A DNA stretch of 64,000 nucleotides from Pythium myriotylum (taxonomy: Eukaryota; Oomycota; Peronosporomycetes; Pythiales; Pythiaceae): NCBI GenBank assembly GCA_023091665.1, contig JALJCQ010000016.1:1488001-1552000 (forward strand), written 5' to 3'. The translations under genes were made by a program, and so were the position numbers. Of this stretch, positions 20,864 to 30,689 are shown piece after piece. Each line of letters starts with the position of its first letter. The first letter of the stretch is position 1. Below the pieces are notes generated by a model that was not told where the DNA came from, did no database searches, and saw nothing but the letters and a program-made list of their open reading frames with translations.

Positions 20864-22396
20864 ATGAAGGTCACCGTGCCGTTCGCAATTGCCATCACTG
20901 GTTCCATGGCCACCCTGGGTTATGCTATCAATGACGGCCTCTGCCATCTCGATAATCAGACTACAACTTGTCTCCCATCGTCTCTCTGCACCTTCAAAAA
21001 CCGCACCGAGACGAAACCCTGCAATCTTCGCTCGCATGCACATATGCTGCCCCAGCAAATCCATTTGGCGTACGCGGGGATCCCCGCAGGCACCGGCATG
21101 ACTCTCTCTTGGGCCACATTTGACAACGTCCAAGATAGCGCCGTCTGGATCGGATCCTCGCCTTCCACTCTCCAACAACGCACCGATGTGAGTGTCTCAA
21201 GCTTCACCTACTACTCCGAAGGCAACTACTCGCTCTATCAGCACCACGCCCGAGTCACCGGCCTCCGACCTGACACCAAGTATTACTACAAGGTTGGAAA
21301 AGCCTCTGATCCGTACTTCACGAGTGCCGTCTCGACATTCACGACGGCCCGCCCCTCTTCGGATTCGAGACCGTTCGATGTCATCGTCTACGGAGATCTT
21401 GGCTTTGGAGCCAAGGGCGACGCCACACAAGCCTACGTCAACTCATTTTATGACAAGGACACCTTCGTGCTGCACATCGGCGACATCAGCTACGCCGATG
21501 ATGACTTTCTCTCTGACGAGTTTTCCAACAAGTTCGGTTACGAAATCGTGTGGAACCGATGGATGAACGCGTTCGCGCCCACAATGGAGCATATCCCCTA
21601 CATGACATGTGTCGGCAACCACGAAGCCGAGTGTCATTCGGGCATATGCGGGAAATCGCTTTATAAGCAGCAGCACCTCGGTAACTACACGGCCTACAAC
21701 GCACGCTTCCGCATGCCGTCGTTCGAGTCCAACGGCTCGGAGAATATGTGGTACTCGTTCGACAACGGACCAATTCACATTTCCGCCATCTCATCCGAGA
21801 CCGACTATGACGGCTTCCCGCAAAATGATTACGACTATGAAATATTCGGGGGATTCTACAAGAGCTACGGCAACTTCGGCAACCAACTCGCATGGCTCGA
21901 GGCCGATCTCAAGAAGGCTGTGGCCAACCGCGCCAATGTCCCGTGGATTATCGTCGTCATGCACCGCCCCATCTACCAAAAGGGTGGCGTCCTCCCCAAC
22001 GGAACACTTACCGACTATTCGCTCCCATTGCAGAAGGTATTCGAGCCTCTCTTCCTCAAGTACAAAGTAGACCTTGTCTACGCTGGCCACGAGCACGAGT
22101 TCGAGCGACAGTTCCCAATCGCAAACGGCACAGCCATCAAGGACGGTGTCTCGGCCGACAACAAGACTTACACCAACCCCAAGGCTCCTGTCTATGTCGT
22201 TACAGGCGGCGCGGGGAACCCGGAGCCAAATGAGGCGGTCGGTACTGATGTGTCGGTTCCGTGGAACGTGTACCAGACGGCTGAGTACGGCATCACCTTG
22301 ATGCACGTGACGCGCAAGAGCCTGACGCTCAGGTACGTCACGTCGACCGACAGCGTGCACACGTTGTTGGACGAGTTCACGATCACCAAGGAGTAG
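20864..22396 (+). CDS. purple acid phosphatase copy 4 (intact, secreted)
   Basis: A 510-residue enzyme, full length for plant-type purple acid phosphatases. The ATG at 20864 opens a signal peptide (about residues 1-21). Residues 60-165 form the N-terminal fibronectin-like domain (LPQQIHLAYAG ... TKYYYKVG). The catalytic metallophosphoesterase domain has all five family motifs: GDLG (177-180), GDISY (206-210), GNHE (251-254), VVMH (364-367) and GHEH (408-411), which supply the Asp, Tyr, Asn and His ligands of the binuclear metal centre. A C-terminal PAP segment (VYVVTGGAGNPEP) follows. Several N-glycosylation sites (NGT, NYT, NKT) fit secretion. The likely role is release of phosphate from external organic phosphate. 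It is the only undamaged member of the four-copy cluster, and long stretches are identical to PAP1, suggesting gene conversion. The true substrate is not known. Confidence 0.95.
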   Translation: MKVTVPFAIAITGSMATLGYAINDGLCHLDNQTTTCLPSSLCTFKNRTETKPCNLRSHAHMLPQQIHLAYAGIPAGTGMTLSWATFDNVQDSAVWIGSSPSTLQQRTDVSVSSFTYYSEGNYSLYQHHARVTGLRPDTKYYYKVGKASDPYFTSAVSTFTTARPSSDSRPFDVIVYGDLGFGAKGDATQAYVNSFYDKDTFVLHIGDISYADDDFLSDEFSNKFGYEIVWNRWMNAFAPTMEHIPYMTCVGNHEAECHSGICGKSLYKQQHLGNYTAYNARFRMPSFESNGSENMWYSFDNGPIHISAISSETDYDGFPQNDYDYEIFGGFYKSYGNFGNQLAWLEADLKKAVANRANVPWIIVVMHRPIYQKGGVLPNGTLTDYSLPLQKVFEPLFLKYKVDLVYAGHEHEFERQFPIANGTAIKDGVSADNKTYTNPKAPVYVVTGGAGNPEPNEAVGTDVSVPWNVYQTAEYGITLMHVTRKSLTLRYVTSTDSVHTLLDEFTITKE

Positions 22397-22508
22397 AGTA
22401 ATCCGCCCCTGCCTGCTTTGCAGTGCATGTATGAAAGCTTACGAGCGGTTTATCACATACACCTTTTCTCAGTTTGTTCGATTTGATTGTCCCACAAACC
22501 CGCGAACC

Positions 22509-22535
22509 GAACCAGACCTTTCAAAGGTCTGGTTC
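22509..22535. repeat. perfect palindrome, 13-nt arms, 1-nt loop
   Basis: GAACCAGACCTTT at 22509-22521 and its exact complement at 22523-22535. At the homologous site behind PAP1 (about 8660) only the right arm is present. Confidence 0.85.
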
Positions 22536-22825
22536 CGGCAGCCAGACGATGAGCTCAGTTTCATACGTCAGTCGACGCCACTGACGTCTGGGGAGGGATG
22601 AATCCATCTCGCTTCCCTTCCCAGAACGACTCCCATCGTCGGCTTCACAGGAGACTGATCTTTCGCCCGTCCAAGCGCCCTGACTACCCCGACTTCTCTG
22701 TGGTGATTTATCTCAGAGGTAGGTCTCCATCGTCCAATAACCCAGGACAGGAGGCCCCTACATACTTGGATTTCAAGCTGCACTTCATGGCTCGCGCGTT
22801 CCAACACAGCCGAGTCCAATTTCAA

Positions 22826-22885
22826 AAGAAAGAAAGACAGGAAACTGCAGCTTGTGTCACAAACTGCAGTTTCTTGTCTTTCTTC
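22826..22885. repeat. imperfect palindrome, ~22-nt arms
   Basis: The arm AGAAAGACAGGAAACTGCAG (22831-22850) pairs with 22864-22883 with few mismatches; the loop itself is self-complementary (TTGTGTCACAA). A weaker version exists in block 1 near 8855, so this one is older. Confidence 0.7.
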
Positions 22886-23128
22886 TTGCGGAATGAATCA
22901 CCAGCCTTGTGATCCATCCACACGTAAAACGGACAGAGGAAAGGATGAAATTCCCGAAGTATGTGCAGTACAGACTGTACCGAGGTATCTTGATATCAGG
23001 TCGTTCCGAAGTGCTTCGATCCTTCGATCGGAAGAAGTGGATCTTCGAAGGGCGGACAAGGGCTCTTCCCGCGTCGCGTTCGACGCCCGACAGAGCTTCC
23101 AAGCACCAGCCTTGTCTAGTCGCCCAGA

Positions 23129-24018
23129 GTCAGAGAGTACTGTAGGAGACCCTCAGCTCGGACAAGACTCCAATGCCTCTCGACCCTAGCTCCTGGTGGA
23201 TACCAAGACAAGGCGGTCTAGCTTCAAGTGGATACCAAGACTAGCACGCGAGTGGTGTTCAGTCTACCGTAGTCTATGTTTGGTCTTGATAAAACGCTGA
23301 TTCGCCGTTTGACCTTCAGATACTGTTTACGGCTTCTCAGCATTCTACACGAAGTCGCCCAAATCCACGCTGACCCCATCACCAAAAAAGGTCTTTTCCC
23401 TCTGGTAGAGATACGGTTCCTCGAGTCACTGGCAGACGCAACTGCCCGGTGCTTCCAAGCGCCACGTATCGCGATCCTCGGAAACTGGGTTGTGCTAGAG
23501 TTTGTATGGTTAAGACGTGGGTCTTTGCTAAGGCCGCGGGGCGTAAACCGTACGGTTTGATTGAAGTTGAGTTAACGAAGTCAGCGAGACCGATCTTCAA
23601 GGGCCCGATCCTGAGTTGCCATCTTGTTCGAGAAGAGAAAGTCCTGTCGACTGCAACGCCGGACCCGTTATCAAGGATCCAAGGGGAATCGATTTCGAAC
23701 TGCTGCTAACAAATGGACACTTCACGAAAATTGTACAAAGTATGGCAAGGTATCAATTACGCGCAGCGTGTCCTTGCTGAATTCACCCATCAAGAACTCT
23801 CGATGATGGCTCCACAAAAAAAGGGAGCGACCTTGAAGAAGGTCAAACGCCCATAGAGGGTGACCGTTGCCTTGGCAGTTCAACTCCCGAGGTCGCCCGC
23901 TGTGCCGGACGCAGGCGCCGATCCCACAACGCTGCCGATCTGTAACTTGCCAATTCGCCTCGAACCCCGCAAGCTCACTCCCTCCCCCACTTTTCGTCCT
24001 CGTACCGTCTGCACCACC
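23129..24018. other. intergenic, no supported gene
   Basis: Open frames up to about 94 codons without family match. The 3' part is the leader of the MFS gene; the MFS frame itself is open back to a GTG at 23860, but no upstream ATG is present. Confidence 0.5.
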
Positions 24019-25704
24019 ATGACCGACGGCGATCAGGCCCCCAAGAAGAACTGCACGCAAGCCGTCACCGGTGCAATCCGCTCGCACTGGACTGTGCCCC
24101 CCAAGCACCGCACGCCTGAGCAGGACGAGGCAGAGGACCATCTCCTGACGTTCTACCTCGGCAAGAACCGCTACCTCAACGTCACCAACATCAAGTTCAA
24201 CCGCTGGTACCTCTTCTTCGCGTCGTTCCTCGTCCAGTTTTGCATCGGCTCGCTCTACTCGTGGTCTGTCTTAAACCAGCCGATTGACAAGCTCATTTAC
24301 AACGATAAGAATGCGGAGAAGGCCGTGAACGCCTTCTACACGGCGGTCGGGATCTTCGGCACGACAACCTCTATCATGGGACCCTGGATTGAGCGCCACG
24401 GCCCACGTGCTGGCGTCTGCATCGGCACGTCGGCCTTCCTCGCAGGACACATCATATCGGCGATTGCGATCCACCACAAATCCATGGCTGGTGTGATTAT
24501 CGGCTACGGCATTTTCTGTGGCTTCGGCATGGGGCTCTGCTACATCTCACCTGTGTCGGCACTGCAGAAGTGGTTCCCGGACCAGCGTGGTACGGCTGCG
24601 GGCTTTGCTGTCGGCGGCTACGGCGCAGGCTCTGTCGTCTGGGGTAAAGTTTACCTCCCAGTCATCAACAAAGTCGGTCTCTCGTCCATGTTCCTCGTTG
24701 TCGGCTTCACCATGTGCGCGACCATGTACTTGTGTGCGATCGTGCTGCGCTCGCCGCACCACGAGTACACAGTCGGTGGTCTCAACATCCACGGCGAGGC
24801 CGTCGAAGAGCTCCGACAGGCAGTCGAGAAGGGTGAGCGCCACAGCGTCATGTCTGCGCACGAGTACGAGTCGATCAAGACGCCGACGGCCCAGAAGCTT
24901 GCCGAGGAACTCCACAACCCAGACGGCGAGTCGAGCGCCACCCAAGTGCGCAAGCTCACGCTCATCCAGGCCATCTTGACCGTCGACTTCCTGTGCATGT
25001 ACATCGTGTTCTTCGCCAACCAGCTCTTCGGGCTCATCGTGCTCTCCAAGCTGTCGGGCATGTGCGTGAACCTCTTTGGCAAGACAGCCAACCAGGGCTC
25101 GACCATCGTTTCGATCAATGGTGTCTTCAACTGCTGTGGTCGTCTCGTTCTCCCTGCCATCTCCGACTTCCTCATCAAAGTGTTCAAACTCGAACCGTCT
25201 TTCGGACGCAAGTGCATGTACATGTACACGCTTGGAACGCAGGTGATCATCGTCGGCACGCTGCCCACGCTCATCGATAACAAGAACTACTCGCTCTTCA
25301 TCGCCGAAGTGTTCCTCCTCACACTGAGCTACGGCGGTGGCGTCGGCACGATCCCGTGCTTCCTCACCGACATGTTTGGAGCCTACAACATTGGCGCCAT
25401 GCACGGCCTCATCCTTTCGGCGTGGTCCATCGGCGGCGTGGCCGGTGGCATCTCGTTCAACAGTGCTTATCGCCACGCGATCAAGGCCGGCAAGACCATG
25501 GCGACCGCGTACCAGAATAACATCCACAAGATCTTCATCATCGTCGTCATCGGCTTCTGCTTCGTGTTCCTCATCCGCACAAACCCGAAGGATCGCTTCG
25601 CTGGCGGCTACCGCTTTTCGGTCTTTGGCATCACGATCATCAACATCAAGCCTCGCGAGAAGCCCGCCAAGACGACCCACGACGGCCTCCTCAGCGCCGC
25701 ATGA
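24019..25704 (+). CDS. MFS transporter, oxalate/formate antiporter-like
   Basis: A 561-residue membrane protein of the major facilitator superfamily with 12 predicted spans. The ATG at 24019 (context ACCACCATGACC) is the first in frame; upstream the frame opens only through GTG. A 55-residue hydrophilic N-terminus precedes TM1 (FNRWYLFFASFLVQFCIGSLYSWSVLNQ, here in part), whose GSLYSWSV motif is characteristic of the OFA/OxlT-like group. The loop FPDQRGTAAGFAVGGYGAG after TM4 is the family's conserved region. A central cytosolic loop (about 245-320, rich in Glu and His) separates the two halves. Such proteins move small carboxylates across membranes, but in oomycetes the substrate is unknown. 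It is convergent with the CCT-motif gene downstream (stop at 25935 on -). Confidence 0.85.
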   Translation: MTDGDQAPKKNCTQAVTGAIRSHWTVPPKHRTPEQDEAEDHLLTFYLGKNRYLNVTNIKFNRWYLFFASFLVQFCIGSLYSWSVLNQPIDKLIYNDKNAEKAVNAFYTAVGIFGTTTSIMGPWIERHGPRAGVCIGTSAFLAGHIISAIAIHHKSMAGVIIGYGIFCGFGMGLCYISPVSALQKWFPDQRGTAAGFAVGGYGAGSVVWGKVYLPVINKVGLSSMFLVVGFTMCATMYLCAIVLRSPHHEYTVGGLNIHGEAVEELRQAVEKGERHSVMSAHEYESIKTPTAQKLAEELHNPDGESSATQVRKLTLIQAILTVDFLCMYIVFFANQLFGLIVLSKLSGMCVNLFGKTANQGSTIVSINGVFNCCGRLVLPAISDFLIKVFKLEPSFGRKCMYMYTLGTQVIIVGTLPTLIDNKNYSLFIAEVFLLTLSYGGGVGTIPCFLTDMFGAYNIGAMHGLILSAWSIGGVAGGISFNSAYRHAIKAGKTMATAYQNNIHKIFIIVVIGFCFVFLIRTNPKDRFAGGYRFSVFGITIINIKPREKPAKTTHDGLLSAA

Positions 25705-25934
25705 GCGCTCGTCCTGAGACGATTACTCATTGTTTGCATGCGAGTACTATTAGCTGCGTTCAGTGTCGTACATGTTGGATAATCACGGCAAAAATAAGAT
25801 CAGCTCGAGATCGTTATCTTCATCTTTCCTAGTGTACACAAGTCCTTTCACACTTGCCAGTGAGGAAGATGCAAGCCTCGTCATAATACTACGCAGCGAA
25901 GTGAAGGAAATCGTGAATTCTGTGATTGTCTCTT

Positions 25935-26840
25935 TTAAGGTTGCAACGAAGTGATCGATACGAAAGTGTTTTGCTCGCGCACGAAGCGACCATTCACTCG
26001 TCGGCGCTTGGCAGCACAAATGCGTCGCGTCTCCGAGATGGACGGGTCCGGGGTGCGCGCACTGGCCAAAGCAACACACTTGCGCTTTTCGAGTGCACTT
26101 GGCTCAGCATTGAGCCGCACAGGCGGGCCCGCCAAGAGCCCTGGCGGGCCGGCGAGAAAGCCTCCTGTCGAAATACGAGGCAAGGCGACATGGACTGGGC
26201 CAGAAGATCCTTCCATGCGAACGGAAAACTTGGGCACGAAGATCCGCGGGTCTATCGACACCGACGGAGCGACTGGCTTGTCTTCCTCCTGTCTCACTTC
26301 CTCGAGACGTTCAAGTTCCGAGTACAAACTGGAAACGTCCTCGACCTCGAGCGCTGCGATCCAGTCCTGACTCAGTTCTTCTTTCTCTTCCAGCGAGCTA
26401 AACAACTCCGACAGCTCGTCGACGTTCTCGGCATCCACGTCGTCGGCTTCTTCATCGGCCAACTCCATCGAGTCGCGATCCGAGTCCGTCTCATGTTGGC
26501 TTTCCAGACTCGAGAACAGCTCGGCCATTTCATCCACAACAACGGCATCCTCGACATCGCCATCCACTCCGACCGGAGCTGCGGCCGTCTCGAGGTCCGT
26601 AAAAATCTCACTCACTTCCTCCACGTTGATCGCGTGCTCGCCTTCAAGCAGCACGCTAAAGTCGATCGCGCTATCGTCATACTCGCTCTCGATGGTCGAG
26701 AACAAGTCGCTCAGCTCGTTCACGTTTTCCGAGTCGACACACTCGTCTTCCTCTTCTCCTTCATCTTCTTCTTTTTCTTTCTGTTTCTCGGTTGGTTTTC
26801 TATCTTGGCGGACTTCTTCACTAGACTTGGACACACACAC
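25935..26840 (-). CDS. acidic CCT-motif-like putative regulator (5' end unresolved)
   Basis: The frame ending at 25935 codes for a strongly acidic protein with repeated Glu/Asp-rich helices (ENVNELSDLFSTIES, VVDEMAELFSSLES, ENVDELSELFSSLEE: three similar copies). Its C-terminus RRICAAKRRRVNGRFVREQ resembles the distal half of the CCT motif of plant light and clock regulators, which binds NF-Y or DNA. There is no in-frame ATG near 26840; the frame stays open upward to 27098 with plausible sequence (ARRPFVASLWEDGEERV), so the true start is in an upstream exon that I cannot place. The acidic repeats could act in transcriptional activation. Function is inferred from the C-terminal motif only. Confidence 0.6.
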   Translation of the reverse strand: MCVSKSSEEVRQDRKPTEKQKEKEEDEGEEEDECVDSENVNELSDLFSTIESEYDDSAIDFSVLLEGEHAINVEEVSEIFTDLETAAAPVGVDGDVEDAVVVDEMAELFSSLESQHETDSDRDSMELADEEADDVDAENVDELSELFSSLEEKEELSQDWIAALEVEDVSSLYSELERLEEVRQEEDKPVAPSVSIDPRIFVPKFSVRMEGSSGPVHVALPRISTGGFLAGPPGLLAGPPVRLNAEPSALEKRKCVALASARTPDPSISETRRICAAKRRRVNGRFVREQNTFVSITSLQP

Positions 26841-27766
26841 TCGCTCTTCTCCATCTTCCCAGAGCGAGGCAACAAACGGACGCCGCGCAAGCTCGCAAGC
26901 CGGCGCGGGCGCCTCGTGGTGGTGGTGGCAGCGGCTGGTTAGGCCGCCATGCCACCACGCCCCGTCCAGGAGACGTTCATCTTGTGGCGGAACCGCCGCG
27001 CGAAGCGGTTGAGCGTGGTCTGAGAGGCGACCGCGAACATCGCGAAACTGGTTCTTCGGGTGAAAGAGACCGGGAGGAAGCTCGCGCAGAGTCGACGCTT
27101 AGAGCGCGCCTGGTAAAACGAGAAGAGGCAAGAGACGACGGGCGACCACGGGCTGCAGGTCGGTCGGCTCGTCTCTCGCGTCGGCCGGACGGTCCTCTTC
27201 TCCGGATTAGCGAGCGCGGGGGCGGGCTGGTGAGGCTGAGGGCTTGCGGGGGAAGCTTGGGCTCGAGAGTCCAGAATGGGGAATGGCCATGGAGGAAGAG
27301 AGGACCCCACGAGGTGAGATGCGGAGAGGCGTGACCTGTGGGAATTGATATGAGGTCACCCAGAGGGGTGACCGGTGGGAGAGAATGCAGGGGATTGAAC
27401 TTGTGATATGTGATGAAAAGGTCAAAACACATGGAGTATGTGATTTGGCGATCATTACTGCCGACCAGCACTCACACGAGAGAGAATCTCGAAATGGTAA
27501 ATAAGTAATCATTGGTGAAAAAACTGACAATATACTTATTTAGATAGATCATCTCGCAATCATTCCGTTGCGACACAGACTGTGACCGGGTCGGGTTTCG
27601 CAGGCCCTGCGACATCAAGGAAACTGAGCCCATAACCCAAACCCGTGCAAGCCACAAATACCCGACCCGTCAAACGAAGAGCTTCAATGTAGCCATCCTT
27701 CCAAACATCCAACGAAGCACACAGACTACAAACACATCCACCGACACAGAGAGGCTTCTCTCTCTC
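26841..27766. other. probable 5' region of CCT-like gene and intergenic DNA
   Basis: 26841-27098 continues the open CCT-like frame on -. From there to 27766 nothing is supported; the 3' side is the downstream flank of the zinc-finger repeat gene. Confidence 0.4.
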
Positions 27767-28609
27767 CTACACGGCCTCGTCGTCGGCGTCCTCGCGGTGG
27801 CGGATGCAGCGCCCGCCCTTGCGCGCCGCCTGGAAGCACTCGGGCGCCGTGCAGCGCTTGCCGCCGCCGTGGCTGTAGCAAAAGCCGCCGGCCTGCGCGC
27901 TCTTGGTGCAGTCGAGCGACGCGCAGCGCTTGCCGCCGCCGTGCGCGATGCAAAAGCCTCCGCCGTGCGCGCACTTGCCGCAGCCAGCGACCTTGCAGGG
28001 CTGGCGGCCGCCGTGGGCCATGCAGAAGCCCATGCGGCGCGCGACGCTGCTGCAGCCGGCACTCTTGCACTTGCTGCCGCCGCCGTGGGCCTTGCAGAGC
28101 CCGCCGCTCTGCGCGACCGTGTCACAGAACTCGTGACGGCACTTCTTGCCACCGCCGTGCGCGATGCAGAAGCCGCCGCTGAGCGCGTACTTGGCGCAGT
28201 CTTGCATGCCGCACTGGCGTCGGTGGCTGGCTCGGGAGCTGCGCTCGAGCTTGGTGTCGCGCGCGGGCTCGGAGCAGAGCAAGTCCTTCATCGACAGCTT
28301 GCGGCGTCGACACTTCCAGAGCGAGCGGCGTGCGGTCTTCTTGGCGATGGCTTTGTGCTGTGCGACGCGAGACACGGGCGAGAGCGGCAGCAAGCTTGAG
28401 TGGAACGGGCCGGTCACGGCGGTCGCGAGCGAGAGCAGCAAGTGCGACGGCTCGTCGTTCTCGACGAGCCAGTTGAGAGGGCCGAGGATGCTCTGGAGAC
28501 TTGGCAGTGCGGCGTGCGCGTGCGGCGACGAGGTGGCGAGGCTGTCAACCGCGAGGTCGAACTTGGCCAGGGTCTTGTCTTGCACGGCGAGCACAGGAGT
28601 GGTGAGCAT
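27767..28609 (-). CDS. WRKY19-like Cys/His zinc-finger repeat protein
   Basis: A 280-residue protein; the ATG at 28609 (MLTTPVLAVQ) is the first in frame, since the frame above it starts at TTG. Residues 1-110 are a Ser/Leu-rich region followed by a basic stretch (KKTARRSLWKCRRRK). From about residue 128 come six tandem units of about 24 residues of the form C-x4-C-x(5-6)-GGFC-x2-HGGGKRC, for example CAKYALSGGFCIAHGGGKKC. These repeats match the short zinc-binding repeats of proteins often called WRKY transcription factor 19-like in oomycetes, though no WRKY domain is present. A nuclear, nucleic-acid-binding role is probable but not proven. It is the middle one of three same-strand candidate regulators. 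Confidence 0.8.
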   Translation of the reverse strand: MLTTPVLAVQDKTLAKFDLAVDSLATSSPHAHAALPSLQSILGPLNWLVENDEPSHLLLSLATAVTGPFHSSLLPLSPVSRVAQHKAIAKKTARRSLWKCRRRKLSMKDLLCSEPARDTKLERSSRASHRRQCGMQDCAKYALSGGFCIAHGGGKKCRHEFCDTVAQSGGLCKAHGGGSKCKSAGCSSVARRMGFCMAHGGRQPCKVAGCGKCAHGGGFCIAHGGGKRCASLDCTKSAQAGGFCYSHGGGKRCTAPECFQAARKGGRCIRHREDADDEAV

Positions 28610-29816
28610 GGTGGTGTCCTGACGCGGAGGGAAGGAGAGGGAGGAGTAGTCGCTTGGAGGCAAATCGGGGAATGAGAATGCGAGCCCTCGGCATCATTTT
28701 CGCGCGTCTGGGTCCGCGTGATCCTGCGCGTCTGGCGTCTCGTCAAAGGGGATCGTCTGCTCGGGGACGACTGGGTTGCCGGTGCCCGCGTCGCCTGAGT
28801 GACGATTCTGCGCCTACGCGCTGTGCGATGGGGAGCTCCACGAGATCTGGGCTCGCGCTGCCCCAGGGCGCTGTATCAAGATCGCCGGGAAGCCATGTCT
28901 TCACTCGATCGACTGAGCTCGGTCGAGATGTTTGGAAAAAATCGAGCGATTACCAACATGAATTGATACCTTTCACAAATGCAGCCGTGTTAAAGACTGT
29001 ACGAACATCTAATCATTTCGGCGACAGATTTTGTAAAATTATATGGCTACCTTTTCGCTGGAACCACTTCAAGTTATCCGCCTGTTTCTGCACCGGCAAG
29101 TCATCGGTTCGAATATTCCCGGGCTACCTGCTCGCCATCGCACTTCTCGCTGTCAATCCCCACAACTTCTCCATTCCACGGTGCCTTCCTCACCCTCCGT
29201 CCCCATACGTTTGCCCTTTCAACCTCACCGTGTTCCGTGAAAAGAGCGCTCGGCTCTCTCTCCTTGCGCCTCGTCCCACTTCGGCGCCGCCCCATCTCCT
29301 CGCGTGGCCGGTCTCTCTTGGCGTCTGGCCCTCGGAGCCGTTCGCGCGATCACACTCGCGCGCGCGACGTTACCAACTACGAAAGTACATACTGATATCA
29401 ACTGTCCGTGGTCGTGGAACCAAGTCAACGAACCGGTCGCTCTCGGACTCTGGGATGGGTTCACGTCTTGGTGCGTTTGTGGCGAGCTGACTAGCAGACG
29501 GTTCCGACGGTTCCGAGCCACACAGGCGCCACGCACGAGCGCACCCAGTCGCGAGCGAGCGCCACGGAAAGAGTTCAGCACGCCTGTTGGCGCGCCCTGG
29601 TCGTGGATCCGATTTCGCTCAAGCAAAAAAAAATTAATATGAATTAAATAATTCTTTTTTTTTGTGTGTGTTGGCCGAAACGTTTGTTGCGGACCGATAT
29701 TATATCCGGGCCATCGTTGGCGTCGGCGCCGACGAGAAGATAAATTACTTGCAGCCAGATCGCGACGCCACGCCGAGTATGGAGAAGAAGAGTCCTTGGT
29801 GTCTCCTTTTGTCTCT
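28610..29816. other. intergenic, no supported gene
   Basis: A 278-codon open frame on + (28654-29490) lacks an ATG at its start, has no family match and reads low-complexity sequence. A box-B-like GGTTCGA near 29107 has no tRNA fold around it. This is the upstream region of the zinc-finger gene and the downstream flank of the next gene. Confidence 0.5.
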
Positions 29817-30689
29817 TCATGCGAGCAGCAGCGTCTGCAGAAAGTCGATGTCGGCCTCGCTCCAGAGCTCGCGCTCGCTGCGAGCCGAGAGCACGGGTGC
29901 CGCGCCAAACGGTTCGCTCTCGTCGCTGCAGCAGAGCGAGAGAAAGGCGTCCGGCGTGAACTCGTCCATGCCCGTGGGCGAGCCGTCCTCGGGCTTGCGC
30001 TTGTCGTTGGCGTCCTCGTCTCGGTCCTGCTCGTCGTGCTCGTGCTCGTCGTCGTCGGTGGAGAGCTCTCGGCCAAACGCCGAGGGCGTCGTGTACGAGA
30101 GGATGGGCGACGCGAGCCCCTCGGCTGCGCTCGCGAGGAACGACCCTGGGTTCGTGAGCGGCGGCACGAGCGACGTCACGCTCGCGGGGGCCGGGTGGGC
30201 ATTCGCGAGCGAGCCCATCGTGGTGCCCGAAGCGTGGGCGAGGCTTGCACGTGGAGGCAAGCCTTGGTGCGGCACCGAGGTCGCAAGCTGCACGCCGAGC
30301 GTCTTCTGCTGCTGGTGCTCGTAGAAGAGCTGCTGCGCGACAGCCATCGAGACTTGCTTCTTGAGCACAGCGCGACGCTGCGAGCGCTCGCGGCGGCGGA
30401 TCGCGTGGACGGTCTGGTACTTGCGGTCGCTGCGGCGCTGGATCAGGTTCTGCTTGATGCGGTGCTCCTCGCAGAGCGAGTGGACCTCGCCGTTGCGCTT
30501 GAGCGTGCGCTCGTTGAAGCACTTGCCCGTCTTGTACTGGCACTTGCCGTAGTACGGGCGTCCGTCCGGGTGCTCGTCCTCGGACGTGAGCGAACCACGG
30601 TGCGGCTTGCTTCCTTCATCGCCCATGGAAGCCTCGAGCTTGATGGAGCTTGCTGCTGGTGTCGAGAGGCGGCCGTAGGTCGAGTTCAT
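29817..30689 (-). CDS. putative nuclear factor with Cys/His cluster
   Basis: A 290-residue protein with an ATG at 30689. Residues 46-110 hold a basic Cys/His module: YYGKCQYKTGKCFNERTLK, then HSLCEEHR (C-x6-C ... C-x2-H), followed by QNLIQRRSDRKYQ and a helix rich in Arg (IRRRERSQRRAV). The middle is Pro/Ser/Ala-rich, then comes an acidic stretch (DDDEHEHDEQDRDEDAND) and a C-terminal acidic/hydrophobic end (WSEADIDFLQTLLLA) that looks like an activation segment. I believe this module is conserved in oomycetes but cannot name the family. The build fits a DNA-binding regulator. The third of three same-strand candidate regulators at 26-31 kb. Confidence 0.65.
   Translation of the reverse strand: MNSTYGRLSTPAASSIKLEASMGDEGSKPHRGSLTSEDEHPDGRPYYGKCQYKTGKCFNERTLKRNGEVHSLCEEHRIKQNLIQRRSDRKYQTVHAIRRRERSQRRAVLKKQVSMAVAQQLFYEHQQQKTLGVQLATSVPHQGLPPRASLAHASGTTMGSLANAHPAPASVTSLVPPLTNPGSFLASAAEGLASPILSYTTPSAFGRELSTDDDEHEHDEQDRDEDANDKRKPEDGSPTGMDEFTPDAFLSLCCSDESEPFGAAPVLSARSERELWSEADIDFLQTLLLA

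Larger units (their letters stand above)
19377..23128 (+). repeat. segmental duplication block 2 (contains intact PAP4)
   Basis: Homologous to 5738-9118 on both sides of the PAP gene (see that entry). This copy carries several extra near-perfect palindromes (19574, 20071, 20245, 22509) that the other copy lacks. The 1.5 kb before PAP4 contains no other gene I can support. Confidence 0.8.

Noticed and set aside
7042..22396. PAP cluster as a tandem array of four working enzymes
   Set aside because: Three of four copies are disrupted; only 20864-22396 reads through.
24547..25680. 377-codon frame antisense to the MFS transporter
   Set aside because: Shadow with no hydrophobic spans or domain.
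29095..29115. tRNA box-B-like GGTTCGA
   Set aside because: No A box or cloverleaf can be drawn around it.
28654..29490. 278-codon plus-strand frame in intergenic DNA
   Set aside because: No ATG at its start, no family match, low-complexity Arg/Ser/Pro content.
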